Below are positions 36,786-45,830 of a stretch of 64,000 nucleotides of DNA, piece by piece; within the stretch, counting starts at the first letter, position 1, and every line of letters starts with the position of its first letter. This DNA is from JAXMBX01 sp046349635 (lineage in GTDB: Bacteria > Planctomycetota > Planctomycetia > Planctomycetales > Planctomycetaceae). The stretch is taken from positions 1 through 64,000 of the forward strand of contig JAXMBX010000003.1 in NCBI GenBank assembly GCA_046349635.1, in the 5' to 3' direction. Below the pieces are notes generated by a model that was given only the letters and a program-made list of their open reading frames with translations, did no database searches and was not told the DNA's origin. Position numbers and translations under genes: made by a program.

Positions 36786-37155
36786 GGATCTTTCCTCCTG
36801 AAATCGTTTCCCCGCGGTTTCTGTAATCTTTGCTTCGATCCTGGATCGCATCAATTTCATGTGTAGCATTTGTCGCGGCGATAATCTCGGTAAAAAGTTT
36901 GATTTTGACGCGACGCCAATGCGTTACACGCTCTGGCTCAGTGGATTCAGGCCGACAACAAAATTACCACACTGGATTTTGCCTGTGAAAATCAAATTCT
37001 CTCCCTGCGGATTCTTAACCGGGGATTTTGTAAGTTCCTGGAAGTTGCACCCCTCGCGTGCGACCTCTACCATGACAGGGAGTGGATCATCCAAAAGATC
37101 CTCTCCGCCTCGCTCCTGAAAAGTCACGTTCAGCTTTGATTCCTGGAGAACTCTC
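36786..37155. other. Divergent intergenic region with family C repeat
   Basis: 370 bp between the leftward cyclase gene and the rightward SpoIIAA-like gene. It contains family C copy 2 at 36861-36929. Nothing else was recognised. Confidence 0.5.
36861..36929 (+). repeat. Dispersed palindromic repeat, family C copy 2
   Basis: GTGTAGCATTTGTCGCG pairs imperfectly with CGCGACGCCAATGCGTTACA (plus a final C), enclosing TAATCTCGGTAAAAAG. Same orientation as copy 1 at 27641. Confidence 0.7.
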
Positions 37156-37518
37156 ATGGCCGATGAAGTCGACATCACCGTCATTGGAAACTACCTGCAC
37201 GTCAGCGTCACCGGCAAACTAACCGCCGACTTCTACAAGGAATTCGTTCCCATGATCGAGGAGCAGATCAAGAACAACGGCAAGGTGCGCATTCTCTTCG
37301 AAATGCACGATTTCCACGGCTGGACCGCCGGCGCCCTCTGGGAAGACCTCAAGTTCGACTTCAAGCACGCCAAAGACATCGAACGGCTTGCCGTCGTCGG
37401 AGAATCCAAGTGGGAACAGGGCATGGCGACCTTCTGCAAGCCCTTCACCTCCGCCAAAATCCAGTACTTCGACGTCAGCAAATTGGCCGACGCCCAGGCT
37501 TGGATCGAAGAGAAATAG
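37156..37518 (+). CDS. SpoIIAA-like (STAS fold) protein
   Basis: A 120-residue protein resembling the SpoIIAA-like family: ITVIGNYLHVSVTGKLTADF, MIEEQIKNNGKVRILFEMHD, FHGWTAGALWEDLKFDFKH and ERLAVVGESKWEQGMATF, in this order over the whole length. Unlike classical antagonists it lacks the phosphorylatable serine at the STAS helix start; members are thought to bind lipid or other ligands. The ATG at 37156 follows GGAGAA. It stands alone between intergenic repeats, unrelated in position to the partner-switching pair at 0.7-1.6 kb. Confidence 0.88.
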   Translation: MADEVDITVIGNYLHVSVTGKLTADFYKEFVPMIEEQIKNNGKVRILFEMHDFHGWTAGALWEDLKFDFKHAKDIERLAVVGESKWEQGMATFCKPFTSAKIQYFDVSKLADAQAWIEEK

Positions 37519-37557
37519 CCCCAAGTGAGTACGGTTAAATAAGAACGCATCCAAAGG

Positions 37558-37635
37558 CCTTCTCCCCTTGTGGGAGAAGGTGGCCGCGCAGCGGACGGAT
37601 GAGGGGTAGGATCTAAGCGTCTCTGATCTCTGAGC
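37558..37635 (+). repeat. Dispersed palindromic repeat, family B copy 5
   Basis: CCTTCTCCCCTTGTGGGAG / GGATGAGGGG with tail CTAAGCGTCTCTGATCTCTG. Between two + genes, ending 23 bases before the next start codon. Confidence 0.75.
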
Positions 37636-37658
37636 ACCTGCCGCAGGGCGCAGCCTCC

Positions 37659-38750
37659 ATGCCCCGTCTCTTCCTTGGCAATTTCGACTTCGAACACGAA
37701 CTCGCCGGGCGCCCGCGCACGAACCTCGATCAGAATCTGAAAGACATCAATCGCAGCCTCGCCTCCACCTGGCTCGCGATCGCGGAACCGGACGACCTCA
37801 TCCTCGTCGAAGATCCCCCCGATCGGCCCCTCCCTCATCCCTTCATCACCCCGGCGGAACTCCACCGCGCCAAAGACTTCCCCCTCACCCCCTGGGGCTG
37901 GACCCCGGCCATGGTTGCGTTCGCCGAGAAACATAACCTCCGCGCGCACCACCCTCCCCTCGATGTCGTCCGCCGCGTCAACTCTCGCCAGTTCCGCTTT
38001 CAGTTGGAGCAGGAATTCAACATCGCTCCCGATGGCGCAACCGAAATCCATTCCCTCGATCAACTCACGGATCTCATCGATCGCCTCGAAGCCACTGACC
38101 TCTGGATTCTGAAAGCCAACTACGGCATGTCCGGACGCGAACGTCTCACCGGCCGCGGCCCGCACATTCCCCCGCAACTCCCCGGCTGGACCGCCCGCCG
38201 CCTTAAAGAACAACAGGTCCTCATCTTCGAGCCCCTGCTCAAGAATGAAGGAGAAATCGGCGTCCAGTTCGATATTCCCGAGTCCGGCGACCCGCAACTC
38301 ATCGGCCTCACCGGCCTTGTCTCCAGCCCGCAAGGAGGTTTTTCGGTCAGCTATTTCGGCCCCGATTCACTCTTCACCGCCTGGCACCCCACCCTTCCCC
38401 TCTGGCACGACATCGCCCGCCGCGTCCAGGCAGAAGGTTACTTTGGTCCCCTCGGACTCGATGCCATGCGTTACAAAACCCTTGACGACGAGATCCACAT
38501 CCGCCCCCTGCAGGATCTCAACGTCCGCTTCACGATGGGCCGCCTTGCCCTCGGCTGGCGACGCCTCCTCGAACCGGACGAGTCTGCCATGTGGTCTCAC
38601 GGTGTCGAGCCTTCGACGGCCCCTCACTCCACGCTGGAGCGGATGAATTCCTTGCTCCACCACCACGGCCGCGCCCCGTTCCGTGTCGTCATCTCCTCCC
38701 CTGACCTGGGCCGGCAATTCTCCCCCTGGTCCCTCCTCGCCAGGAAGTGA
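37659..38750 (+). CDS. ATP-grasp-like protein of unknown function
   Basis: A 363-residue soluble protein with an intact frame. The middle part suggests an ATP-grasp fold: WILKANYGMSGRERLTGRGP (about 147-166) looks like the phosphate-binding lysine and glycine loop, EQQVLIFEPLLKNEGEIGVQ like the adenine-side hinge, and YFGPLGLDAMRY with IRPLQDLNVRF like the metal-binding end. The N-terminus (MPRLFLGNFDFEHEL) is not recognised. ATP-grasp enzymes ligate a carboxylate to an amine or thiol. Neither partner genes nor a carrier peptide is visible nearby, so the reaction is unknown. Confidence 0.6.
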   Translation: MPRLFLGNFDFEHELAGRPRTNLDQNLKDINRSLASTWLAIAEPDDLILVEDPPDRPLPHPFITPAELHRAKDFPLTPWGWTPAMVAFAEKHNLRAHHPPLDVVRRVNSRQFRFQLEQEFNIAPDGATEIHSLDQLTDLIDRLEATDLWILKANYGMSGRERLTGRGPHIPPQLPGWTARRLKEQQVLIFEPLLKNEGEIGVQFDIPESGDPQLIGLTGLVSSPQGGFSVSYFGPDSLFTAWHPTLPLWHDIARRVQAEGYFGPLGLDAMRYKTLDDEIHIRPLQDLNVRFTMGRLALGWRRLLEPDESAMWSHGVEPSTAPHSTLERMNSLLHHHGRAPFRVVISSPDLGRQFSPWSLLARK

Positions 38751-38812
38751 TGCCCCATCTCGCTATTGTTTGTGGCTCAGATCATCGCGCCTGACGTCAC
38801 TGCCGTTTAATC

Positions 38813-39274
38813 TCAACCGGGCACGACTCCGTCAAACGGCGTCGTCACGTCATCCAGCCCCTTTGTGTGAAATGTCGCCGTCCCGTGAAAGCTATATTGC
38901 GAAACCAGAGTCACCTCGGCCTTATACTTTGATTTGATCCCGTTCGCCGTTCCTGTGCCGTGAATCGTCATCACGTTCCCTTTCACCGTCCCGTGGCTGT
39001 CATAGAAGAACTTGATCGCCCCTTTTCCCATCAGAGGTCCCGAAACTTTTTTCCCATCCTGGTTCAGATCCAGAAAGATGTTCACATTCCCGTTGATCTG
39101 CCAGTACCAGTCGAAATTGGCAGGCGGCGTTGAGGCGGGAACGACCCGACTTACTTCCGCCGCAACAGCTCCCCCGGCTCCGTTCAAAAATGCCCGCGCC
39201 TCCAGGCGCTCCGAGATGTTCCCCAATCCTGCTCCTCTTTTTCGCCGCCGCAGATCTTTTCGCCAGAAAGCCAT
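38813..39274 (-). CDS. Small secreted protein with N-terminal LExR motif
   Basis: A 153-residue protein. The N-terminus RRKRGAGLGNISERLEARAF matches the positively charged 'LEPR-like' leader seen on many planctomycete exported proteins (here LEAR-A-F-L). The rest is beta-rich: FDWYWQINGNVNIFLDLNQD, KVSGPLMGKGAIKF, VKGNVMTIHGTGTANG. It might form a small barrel, but no family was recognised. The gene converges on the ATP-grasp-like gene with a gap of 62 bases. Confidence 0.6.
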   Translation of the reverse strand: MAFWRKDLRRRKRGAGLGNISERLEARAFLNGAGGAVAAEVSRVVPASTPPANFDWYWQINGNVNIFLDLNQDGKKVSGPLMGKGAIKFFYDSHGTVKGNVMTIHGTGTANGIKSKYKAEVTLVSQYSFHGTATFHTKGLDDVTTPFDGVVPG

Positions 39275-39535
39275 GGTTGCCTCCGAGGAGTTGAGAGTGT
39301 CATAATCCTATCTCTCCAGCATAAAGATCACCTCGCGTCGCGCCCATGCCGAACTTGGGATGCGACATTGTTCGAAGAGGCTTTTGGCGAGATTCACCAG
39401 GTCCAACCCGGGAGATGTCACCAGGGAAAACGTGCGGCGACTATTTCAACTCGTCACCATCTGTCCCCACCGCTGCATCAAGTTCTCCCCTTCCTCCCCT
39501 CTTTCGCCTGCAAACAAGAATCAGGAAACGGCTGC

Positions 39536-40644
39536 CTAATCCTCGTCATCATCCAGATGCGGATTCGCGCCGGACATGAACTGCGAACGCCGTTGCCCCC
39601 GCTCCTCATATCCGTCCGCGGGCGGCCTCGGAAACCGGTTCCGCAGGCAATGTCCCACCAGCAGCCCGATCGGCCGTCCAAACAGCAATCCCATCACGCT
39701 CCCGAACAGCGTACCCAACGCCAGCACCAGCGCAAAGAACCCGTATGCCAGCGGCCCGGCATGGATCAACGCATAAAAGCTCATCCGAAACTGTCCCCGG
39801 GTGATGGGCGTGGCGTGCGCCAGTTGATTCCCTCCCCGCATCAGTCCCACGAACAACCCGATCACCATCAAGAACGCCGGAATCACCCCCGTCGCCATCA
39901 TCGTGACGTAAAATCCTCTGTCCCCATACACTCCGACGGGGTCATACAGCATCCGGATCACATTCTCATCGCACGCCAGACTCTCCCCCAGCGGATGCCA
40001 ATCCCGATGGGCTTCCCATTTCGCCAATGCATCCCGGAACTTCTGGTCGTCGGCCATCGACTCATAATCTTCCCACTTGGGCTTCGGCTCGACCAACCGG
40101 ATGAGAGTCTGCCGTTTCAGTTTGCCGCTCATCAGCATCGAGCGGATCTTGCTCATCTTGCTCATGCTGATGATCTTCGATTTCCCCATCTGAATCTCGA
40201 CGTACATCCCCGTCTCAAGTTCCGCGGGAGCATCCACATCAAAGAGAATCTTCTTCTCAGGCGGTGCCAACTTCGGCTCCACCGGCTTCGGCAGATTCAC
40301 CATTGGCACCGACTTGGAGGTCTCCACCGCATCGCTCAACGCCGACAGGAAATCGTCATCGTCACCAACTGCCTTTTTCTGCCCCCCAGCCTGTTTTTGC
40401 CCCCCGGCCTGTTTTAGACCGCGCTCTTTTTCGTTCGGCTTCGCTGTGGCTTTCGGCGCACTCCCCGGTGTCACTCTGGGGGCAGGACTCGCCGCGGATT
40501 TCGGCGTTGTTCGGGGCACGATCTCTGCCGCCACCACCAGCATCACCCCGCCGCAGCCGTCTCCTTTGCAGCGGACCTTTTTCCCCGCCGCCTCGTCCGG
40601 ACACCGGTATTTTTTCCGCACCCCGGACAAACTACGTCAATCAT
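39536..40644 (-). CDS. Membrane protein with N-terminal zinc ribbon, one frameshift
   Basis: The start ATG at 40644 gives MIDVVCPGCGK, then a run of six A (T run 40610-40615 on the + strand); seven would restore the frame to KKYRCPDEAAGKKVRCKGDG, a CxxC...C zinc ribbon frequent in planctomycete proteins. So a one-base deletion, natural or technical, separates the ribbon from the body. The body has a Lys/Ala/Pro-rich linker, a soluble part (ETGMYVEIQMGKSKIISMSK) and three hydrophobic helices (VTMMATGVIPAFLMVIGLFV, FALVLALGTLFGSVMGLLFG among them). Function unknown; total about 370 residues. Confidence 0.7.
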
Positions 40645-40932
40645 CTTGATCTCCGCCGCACGGTGAGGACGACCTATAGACTGCGTCTGAAATGTTTAGT
40701 AATAATTAACGCATGAATCTATCCACGGTTTAAGAGACATGCAAAGCAATTCTGATAGAACATAGGACATTGCAGTCACCGAATAGCCAGGACTTCCCCT
40801 CACGCATGCACGCGCTGATCCCGATGCTGAAACTGTCCTCGCGCGACACTGCTCTCGCAGCATTCGGTCCAATCCCCCGGAACTTCTTTCCGCGACCCGA
40901 TCTGGACGCTGACATTCCCCTCCCCCTACGCT
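40645..40932. other. Divergent intergenic region
   Basis: 288 bp between the zinc-ribbon membrane protein (leftward) and the DUF1549 gene (rightward). No gene, repeat or clear promoter was identified. Confidence 0.4.
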
Positions 40933-42724
40933 ATGATGAATAGATCAACAATAGTCGATGTTTGGTCGTTCAATGGCGCGCGTTTCACGGCGAGGATTCT
41001 GATGCGGGGCATCTCTCATTTTTCACAGGCCGGTCGATTTTCTCGGGCGAAAGCCTGCCTGGTTCTGATGGTGGTGGTCTCTCTGGCCCTGCCCCCCTGG
41101 CAGTCCACGCACGCCGCCCACAAGCCCTCCGACCCGGCGAAATCCACCCCGAAAAAGGTCTCCGAGATCGCTCCCCGTCACCCCAGGATCCCCGCCGCCA
41201 GACCGGGGGCCACTCTCACCAACCCTATCGACCTCCTCCTGCAGCCTTACTTTGAGCAACACAAATTCACACCTCCCGCCGTCGTGAGTGACCGGGTCTA
41301 CGCCCGCCGCGTCTACCTCGACCTCATCGGCCTCCTCCCCACCCCCGCACAGTTAGCTGCTTTTGAAGCGGACCAGAGTCCCGACAAGCGCGAAAAACTC
41401 GTCGATCAAATCCTCGCGGACAACGAAGCCTATGCGATCCACTGGCTCAGCTTCTGGAACGATGCCCTCCGCAACGACTACCGCGGCACGGGCTACATCG
41501 ACGGGGGCCGCAAGTCGATCACCGGCTGGCTGTATAACGCCCTCCTCAAGAATGTCCCTTATGACCAGTTCGTCCGCGAACTCGTCTCTCCTGTTCCGGA
41601 ATCCGAAGGCTTCGTGAAAGGGATCGTGTGGCGCGGTGTCGTCAATGCCAGCCAGGTCCCCCCCGTGCAGGCCGCCCAGAACATCGGCCAGGTCTTCATG
41701 GGGATCAATCTTAAGTGCGCTTCCTGCCACGACAGTTTCATCAGCAGTTGGAAACTGACCGATGCGTACGGACTCGCCGGGGTGTTTTCGGAGCAACCTC
41801 TCGAAATCCATCATTGTGATGCCCCCACGAAAAAATTCGCGACGCAGAAATTCCTCTACAAGGAACTGGGCGAAATCGACGAAAAGGCTTCTCGCGCGGA
41901 ACGGATGAAGCAACTGGCCGCGATCATCACCAACCCCCAGAACGGCCAGCTCACCCGCACGATGGTCAACCGCCTCTGGGCCCGCTTCCTCGGTCACGGC
42001 ATCATCGATCCGGTCGATGAAATGGAAGACGATCCCTGGAATCAGGATCTGCTCGACTGGCTGGCGGCCGATCTCTCCGACCACCGTTACGATCTCAAGC
42101 ACACCATGAAGCAGATCGTCACCTCCCGCGCGTATCAACTCCCCTCCGTCGGCGTGGATGAACAGGCCACCGCCTACGTGTTCCGGGGGCCCAGCGTGAA
42201 GCGGCTGAGTTCCGAGCAGTTCATGGATGCCCTCGCCCAGGTCGCCGGACCGTGGGATGTCACCGACGCTTCCAATCTGAAGTACCCCACCCTCCCGCCG
42301 AAAAGGAAAACCCAAACCGGTCCCGCAATCCGCGTTGACTCTTCCCTGGCAGCCGGGGGAAAACCCGCTCCGCATCGCCCTCACGACCGCCGATCCGCTG
42401 CAACTCGCCCTCGGACGAACGAACCGGGAGCAGGTGGTCACCAGCCGGCCGCAGGCGGCCACCACGCTCGAAGCTCTCGAACTCACCAATGGGGGGGAAC
42501 TCGCCAAACAACTCGCCCGAGGCGCCGACCGCTGGCTGGAACGCTCCAAAAACGAACCCTGCGGCCTGATCCCGCAGTTGTATCTGTTCTCCCTGGGACG
42601 CCTGCCGACCTCGGAAGAGGCGCACATGGCGGAGCAGCTCGTCGGTTCCCCCCCGCAGAAACAGGGGATCGAAGACCTCCTCTGGGTGCTCGTCATGCTC
42701 CCCGAATTTCAGTTGATTTTGTGA
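40933..42724 (+). CDS. DUF1549/DUF1553 domain secreted protein, one frameshift
   Basis: A typical planctomycete surface/periplasmic protein of about 597 residues. After an export signal (KACLVLMVVVSLALPPWQST) comes DUF1549: VYARRVYLDLIGLLPTPAQL and WLSFWNDALRNDYRGTGYI, with MGINLKCASCHDSF (haem-like CxxCH) and then DUF1553: LTRTMVNRLWARFLGHGIID and PSVKRLSSEQFMDALAQV. Near 42335 a frameshift moves the C-terminus to another frame, which has ENPLRIALTTADPLQLALGR and ends LLWVLVMLPEFQLIL at 42724. These proteins always pair with DUF1501 proteins, as here; their biochemical role is unproven, polysaccharide or sulfated-glycan use being suggested. Confidence 0.9.
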
Positions 42725-42787
42725 TCCTCTTCCCATGAGGAGCGACAGAATGTGTCACTGCAATCCGTACTCTCAAACCTGACTTTT

Positions 42788-42825
42788 CTCTCTGCGACGG
42801 GCCACCCTCTCTGCGACCGGCCACC
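42788..42825 (+). repeat. 19-bp tandem repeat between DUF1549 and DUF1501 genes
   Basis: CTCTCTGCGACGGGCCACC at 42788-42806 is followed directly by CTCTCTGCGACCGGCCACC at 42807-42825, differing at one base. It lies in the 129-bp spacer, 28 bases before the DUF1501 start. Confidence 0.7.
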
Positions 42826-42853
42826 AGGGAGAGCAAAACAGATCCATCGAATC

Positions 42854-44296
42854 ATGAACACTTTCGACCGCCGCGATTTTCTCAAATCCGCCTCCGCCGC
42901 CACGCTCGCCGCGTTGAGCGCCGGCTACCCGCATCTGGCATTCGGAAATGAAGAGGCGAAAAAAGAAGCTGGGAAGAAGGAAAAAATCACCCCCACCGCG
43001 GATACCGTCATCCTCCTGTGGATGGGGGGCGGGATGGCCCACACCGAAACCTTCGACCCCAAGCGCTACACCCCCTTTGAAAAGGGGATGAACCCCGACA
43101 CGGTGTTGAGCACGTTCCCCAGCATCGATACCTCCGTCGACAACATCAAGATCTCGCAGGGGCTGGAAAACATCGCGCGGATCATGGACCGGGCGACCCT
43201 CATCCGCACGTACCAGGCGGGGGACCTCGGCAAAATCCTCCACTCCCGGCACCAATACCACTGGCATACGGGCTATGCCCCTCCGCAGACGGTCGCCATG
43301 CCGCACCTGGGGAGCGTCATCTCCCGCACGCTGGGGCCGGTCAATTCCGCCGTCCCCGCCTTCATCGACATCGGCCAGTCCTACGACAACGGCGAAGGGG
43401 AAGAACTCAAGGCGTTCCATACCGCCGGTTTCCTGGGGAGCGAATTCGGTCCCTTCCTGATCCCTTATCCGGCACAGGCCATCGACACCATCCGTCCCCC
43501 GCAGGGGATGACCACCGCCCGCTTCCAGAGCCGCTACAAGGCGTACCAGCAGGCGGTCAAAAACAGTCCCATCGGCCAGCACGGGAGTGACCATCAGCGG
43601 GCCTCGTTGCTCCGCTCCCTGGAGAATGCGGACAGGCTGCTGAATTCTCCCTCGGCAAAAGCCTTCGACCTGACCCTCGAGCCCAAAGAATCCTACGACA
43701 AGTACAACACCGGACGCTTCGGGCTCGGCTGCCTGCTCGCCCGCCGGTTGACGGAAGTCGGCGCCCGGTTCATCGAGGTCACCACGGAATACGTCCCCTT
43801 TAAGCACTGGGACACCCACGACAACGGCAACACCCGCCTGAAGGATCTCAAGCCCGAAATTGACCGCCCGATCGCCCAGTTGATCCTCGACCTCGAAGCG
43901 CGGGGGCTTCTGAACCGGACGCTGGTCGTCATCGCCAGCGAGTTCAGCCGGGACATGATGCTCGAAGGGCGTCCCGACAACAAAGTCCCCGATCAAGTGG
44001 AAGTCCCCAAGTCGATCGAGAGTTTGAAGTACTACGGCATGCACCGCCACTTCACCGGCGCCGGAAGCGTGGTGATGTGGGGGGGCGGCATGAAGAAAGG
44101 CTACCTCTACGGCAAGACCGCGGACGAACGTCCCTGCAAGTTGCTCGAAAAGCCCGTGCTGATCGAAGACCTGCACGCGACCATTTACCGGGCGCTGGGC
44201 ATCCCCGCCGACCTCGCCTATGAATACGAACGCCGTCCAGTCTACGTCACCCGCGACGGCCACGGCAAAGCCATCAAGGAACTGTTTGGAACCTAG
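42854..44296 (+). CDS. DUF1501 (sulfatase-like) Tat-exported protein
   Basis: A 480-residue protein starting at ATG 42854 with a twin-arginine-type signal, DRRDFLKSASAATLAALSAG. The body matches DUF1501, which has an alkaline-phosphatase/sulfatase-like fold: VILLWMGGGMAHTETFDPK near the N-terminus, HSRHQYHWHTGYAPPQTVAM, LEARGLLNRTLVVIASEFSR and VMWGGGMKKGYLYGKT near the C-terminus. The frame is intact. It is the expected downstream partner of the DUF1549 protein at 40933-42724, with 129 bases between them, probably one operon. Confidence 0.93.
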   Translation: MNTFDRRDFLKSASAATLAALSAGYPHLAFGNEEAKKEAGKKEKITPTADTVILLWMGGGMAHTETFDPKRYTPFEKGMNPDTVLSTFPSIDTSVDNIKISQGLENIARIMDRATLIRTYQAGDLGKILHSRHQYHWHTGYAPPQTVAMPHLGSVISRTLGPVNSAVPAFIDIGQSYDNGEGEELKAFHTAGFLGSEFGPFLIPYPAQAIDTIRPPQGMTTARFQSRYKAYQQAVKNSPIGQHGSDHQRASLLRSLENADRLLNSPSAKAFDLTLEPKESYDKYNTGRFGLGCLLARRLTEVGARFIEVTTEYVPFKHWDTHDNGNTRLKDLKPEIDRPIAQLILDLEARGLLNRTLVVIASEFSRDMMLEGRPDNKVPDQVEVPKSIESLKYYGMHRHFTGAGSVVMWGGGMKKGYLYGKTADERPCKLLEKPVLIEDLHATIYRALGIPADLAYEYERRPVYVTRDGHGKAIKELFGT

Positions 44297-44303
44297 AGCC
44301 CTG

Positions 44304-44328
44304 CGAACTTCGTCCAGAGCATTTTGTG
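44304..44328 (+). repeat. Palindromic element family A, copy 7 (right half only)
   Basis: CTTCGTCCAGAGCATTTTGT with a final G, exactly the right end of the family, starting seven bases past the DUF1501 stop codon. No left arm (ACAAAATGC) is present, so no hairpin can form. Unlike most copies it follows a + gene. Confidence 0.85.
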
Positions 44329-44342
44329 GAAAAAGAAGAATC

Positions 44343-44987
44343 ATGATTCGAGCAAATCACTACGACGGAGCGTTCGAAGATTACCTCAGACGGGTTCGCA
44401 TTCCGCACGTCAGCGTCGATGAAGCCCGCCGGGCGCTGTTGGGGGATGCTTCCCTCAAGTCGATGGACTTCATTGTCTCTCCGCCCGGCGCCGACCAGAA
44501 CCTGCTGGTGGACATCAAGGGAAGGAAATTTCCCTCAGGTGGCGCAACACGGGGCGAGACAGGGGGCCAGACCAGCGGCAAGACCGGCGGTACCTGCTGG
44601 GAGAACTGGGTCACGGAAGACGACATCACCAGCCTCCTCAAATGGCAGGAGGTCTTCGGCCCGGGGTTCCGCTCACTGCTGGTCTTCGCCTACGACGTCC
44701 TTCATCCCCGGTATCACGCCCGCTTTCCGGAACTGCACGCCTGGCGCGGACGGCATTACGCCTACTTCGGCGTCTGGGTGGATGAATATGCGGTTGAAAT
44801 GCGCGAGCGCTCCGCGTCCTGGCAGACCCGGACGCTCCCCCGCAAAATCTTTCGCGAACTCAGCGCCCCCATCCGCCAGTTCTTGAATCCCGGAAATCCT
44901 GCGACAGTTCACACAGCGGGCACTCGCGCCGCTCCCACGAATTTGTTCAGCGAGAGTCTCCAGGCGAATGAATCGATCCCCTTCTGA
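44343..44987 (+). CDS. PD-(D/E)XK-like nuclease family protein
   Basis: A 214-residue protein starting at ATG 44343, after AGAAGAA. The N-terminal NHYDGAFEDYLRRVRIPHVS, then SLKSMDFIVSPPGADQNLLV followed by DIKGRKF, gives the order E...D...DxK expected of a restriction-endonuclease-like fold; the D of MDF, and D and K of DIK, would bind metal. An insert GETGGQTSGKTGG (about 76-88) consists of short G-x-T-G repeats and is followed by CWENWVTEDDITSLLKWQEV. Planctomycetes carry a group of such orphan proteins with an HYExxE-like start; function is unknown. No methyltransferase accompanies it. Confidence 0.65.
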   Translation: MIRANHYDGAFEDYLRRVRIPHVSVDEARRALLGDASLKSMDFIVSPPGADQNLLVDIKGRKFPSGGATRGETGGQTSGKTGGTCWENWVTEDDITSLLKWQEVFGPGFRSLLVFAYDVLHPRYHARFPELHAWRGRHYAYFGVWVDEYAVEMRERSASWQTRTLPRKIFRELSAPIRQFLNPGNPATVHTAGTRAAPTNLFSESLQANESIPF

Positions 44988-45128
44988 AGATCCTCGCGCG
45001 AATGATCACGGCGAAGACCAGGGACGCGTGCAGCAAATTGCAAAGTCCGTTCTCGCCCGGTTTCCCGGCAGAATCGGACCAACAGACAGCGAACGATCGA
45101 TCGCGACTCTGGCAGTGCGAGAGTCGAC

Positions 45129-45830
45129 CTACGAAACCACCTTCTGCACCTTCGGAAGAACGGTAACCCCGTCGTTTTGAAACACGTCGTGCTGGAAGTG
45201 CGGCGGGTTGTGCAGCGGAATCATCTTGGGAGCGTGCGAAATCGGTTCCGGGGATGCAATTCGCCGCCCCGCTTTGAACATCTGCCAGTTCGCCCCCTGC
45301 GTGGCGGCCTTCGTGAGCGTCAGCATCGTTTCTTCCCAGATGTCTTCCGGGATCGCCAGCCGGGTGGAAATCACCCCGAGCATGAAGAAGTTCAGGCTCT
45401 TCAGGCATTTGGCGCGGAGCGTCACGTCTGTCCCGTCGAACCAGGTCAGCCGCGGATCCGGTTGCATTTCGGGGGGTTGATCCGCCGTCGCCGAATGGAC
45501 GTTCGGTTTCCGCCACAGGCGGTTAAAGAGTCCCGTCCCCTGTTCCGCCAGAAACGGCAGATGTTTCAGTCCTTCGTACCCTTCGAACGCCAGCAGCAGA
45601 TCGACGTTTCCGTGTCCGCACAGCGGGGAGTGCAATTGATCCCCGATCCGGACCTGGCACGAGACGGACCCGTACCGCCGGCTCAAGCCGTGGATTTCGC
45701 TCTTCTTGACGTTGAAGTCCGCCAGCAGGGCCGCCTCGGCGAGAATGTCACCCGCCAGCACGACCCCTTGTCCTCCCAGGCCGACGATCTGGATGGTCAG
45801 CGGGATGCCGTTTGCGGCTGAGGATTCCAT
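45129..45830 (-). CDS. iorB: Indolepyruvate ferredoxin oxidoreductase, beta subunit
   Basis: A 233-residue protein of the pyruvate/ketoisovalerate oxidoreductase gamma-type fold: IQIVGLGGQGVVLAGDILAE at the N-terminus, then VKKSEIHGLSRRYGSVSCQV, both hallmarks of IorB. With IorA it oxidatively decarboxylates indolepyruvate or other aryl pyruvates to aryl-acetyl-CoA, reducing ferredoxin. Its start (ATG 45830) lies 34 bases inside the 3' end of iorA, so translation is probably coupled. It is the last gene of a three-gene minus-strand run. Confidence 0.93.
   Translation of the reverse strand: MESSAANGIPLTIQIVGLGGQGVVLAGDILAEAALLADFNVKKSEIHGLSRRYGSVSCQVRIGDQLHSPLCGHGNVDLLLAFEGYEGLKHLPFLAEQGTGLFNRLWRKPNVHSATADQPPEMQPDPRLTWFDGTDVTLRAKCLKSLNFFMLGVISTRLAIPEDIWEETMLTLTKAATQGANWQMFKAGRRIASPEPISHAPKMIPLHNPPHFQHDVFQNDGVTVLPKVQKVVS

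Noticed and set aside
41353..42696. 447-residue minus-strand frame across DUF1549
   Set aside because: Shadow of the + strand gene, which has recognised domains and a CxxCH motif.
42773..44344. 523-residue minus-strand frame across DUF1501
   Set aside because: Antisense of a well-recognised gene, Gly/Val/Asp-rich shadow composition.
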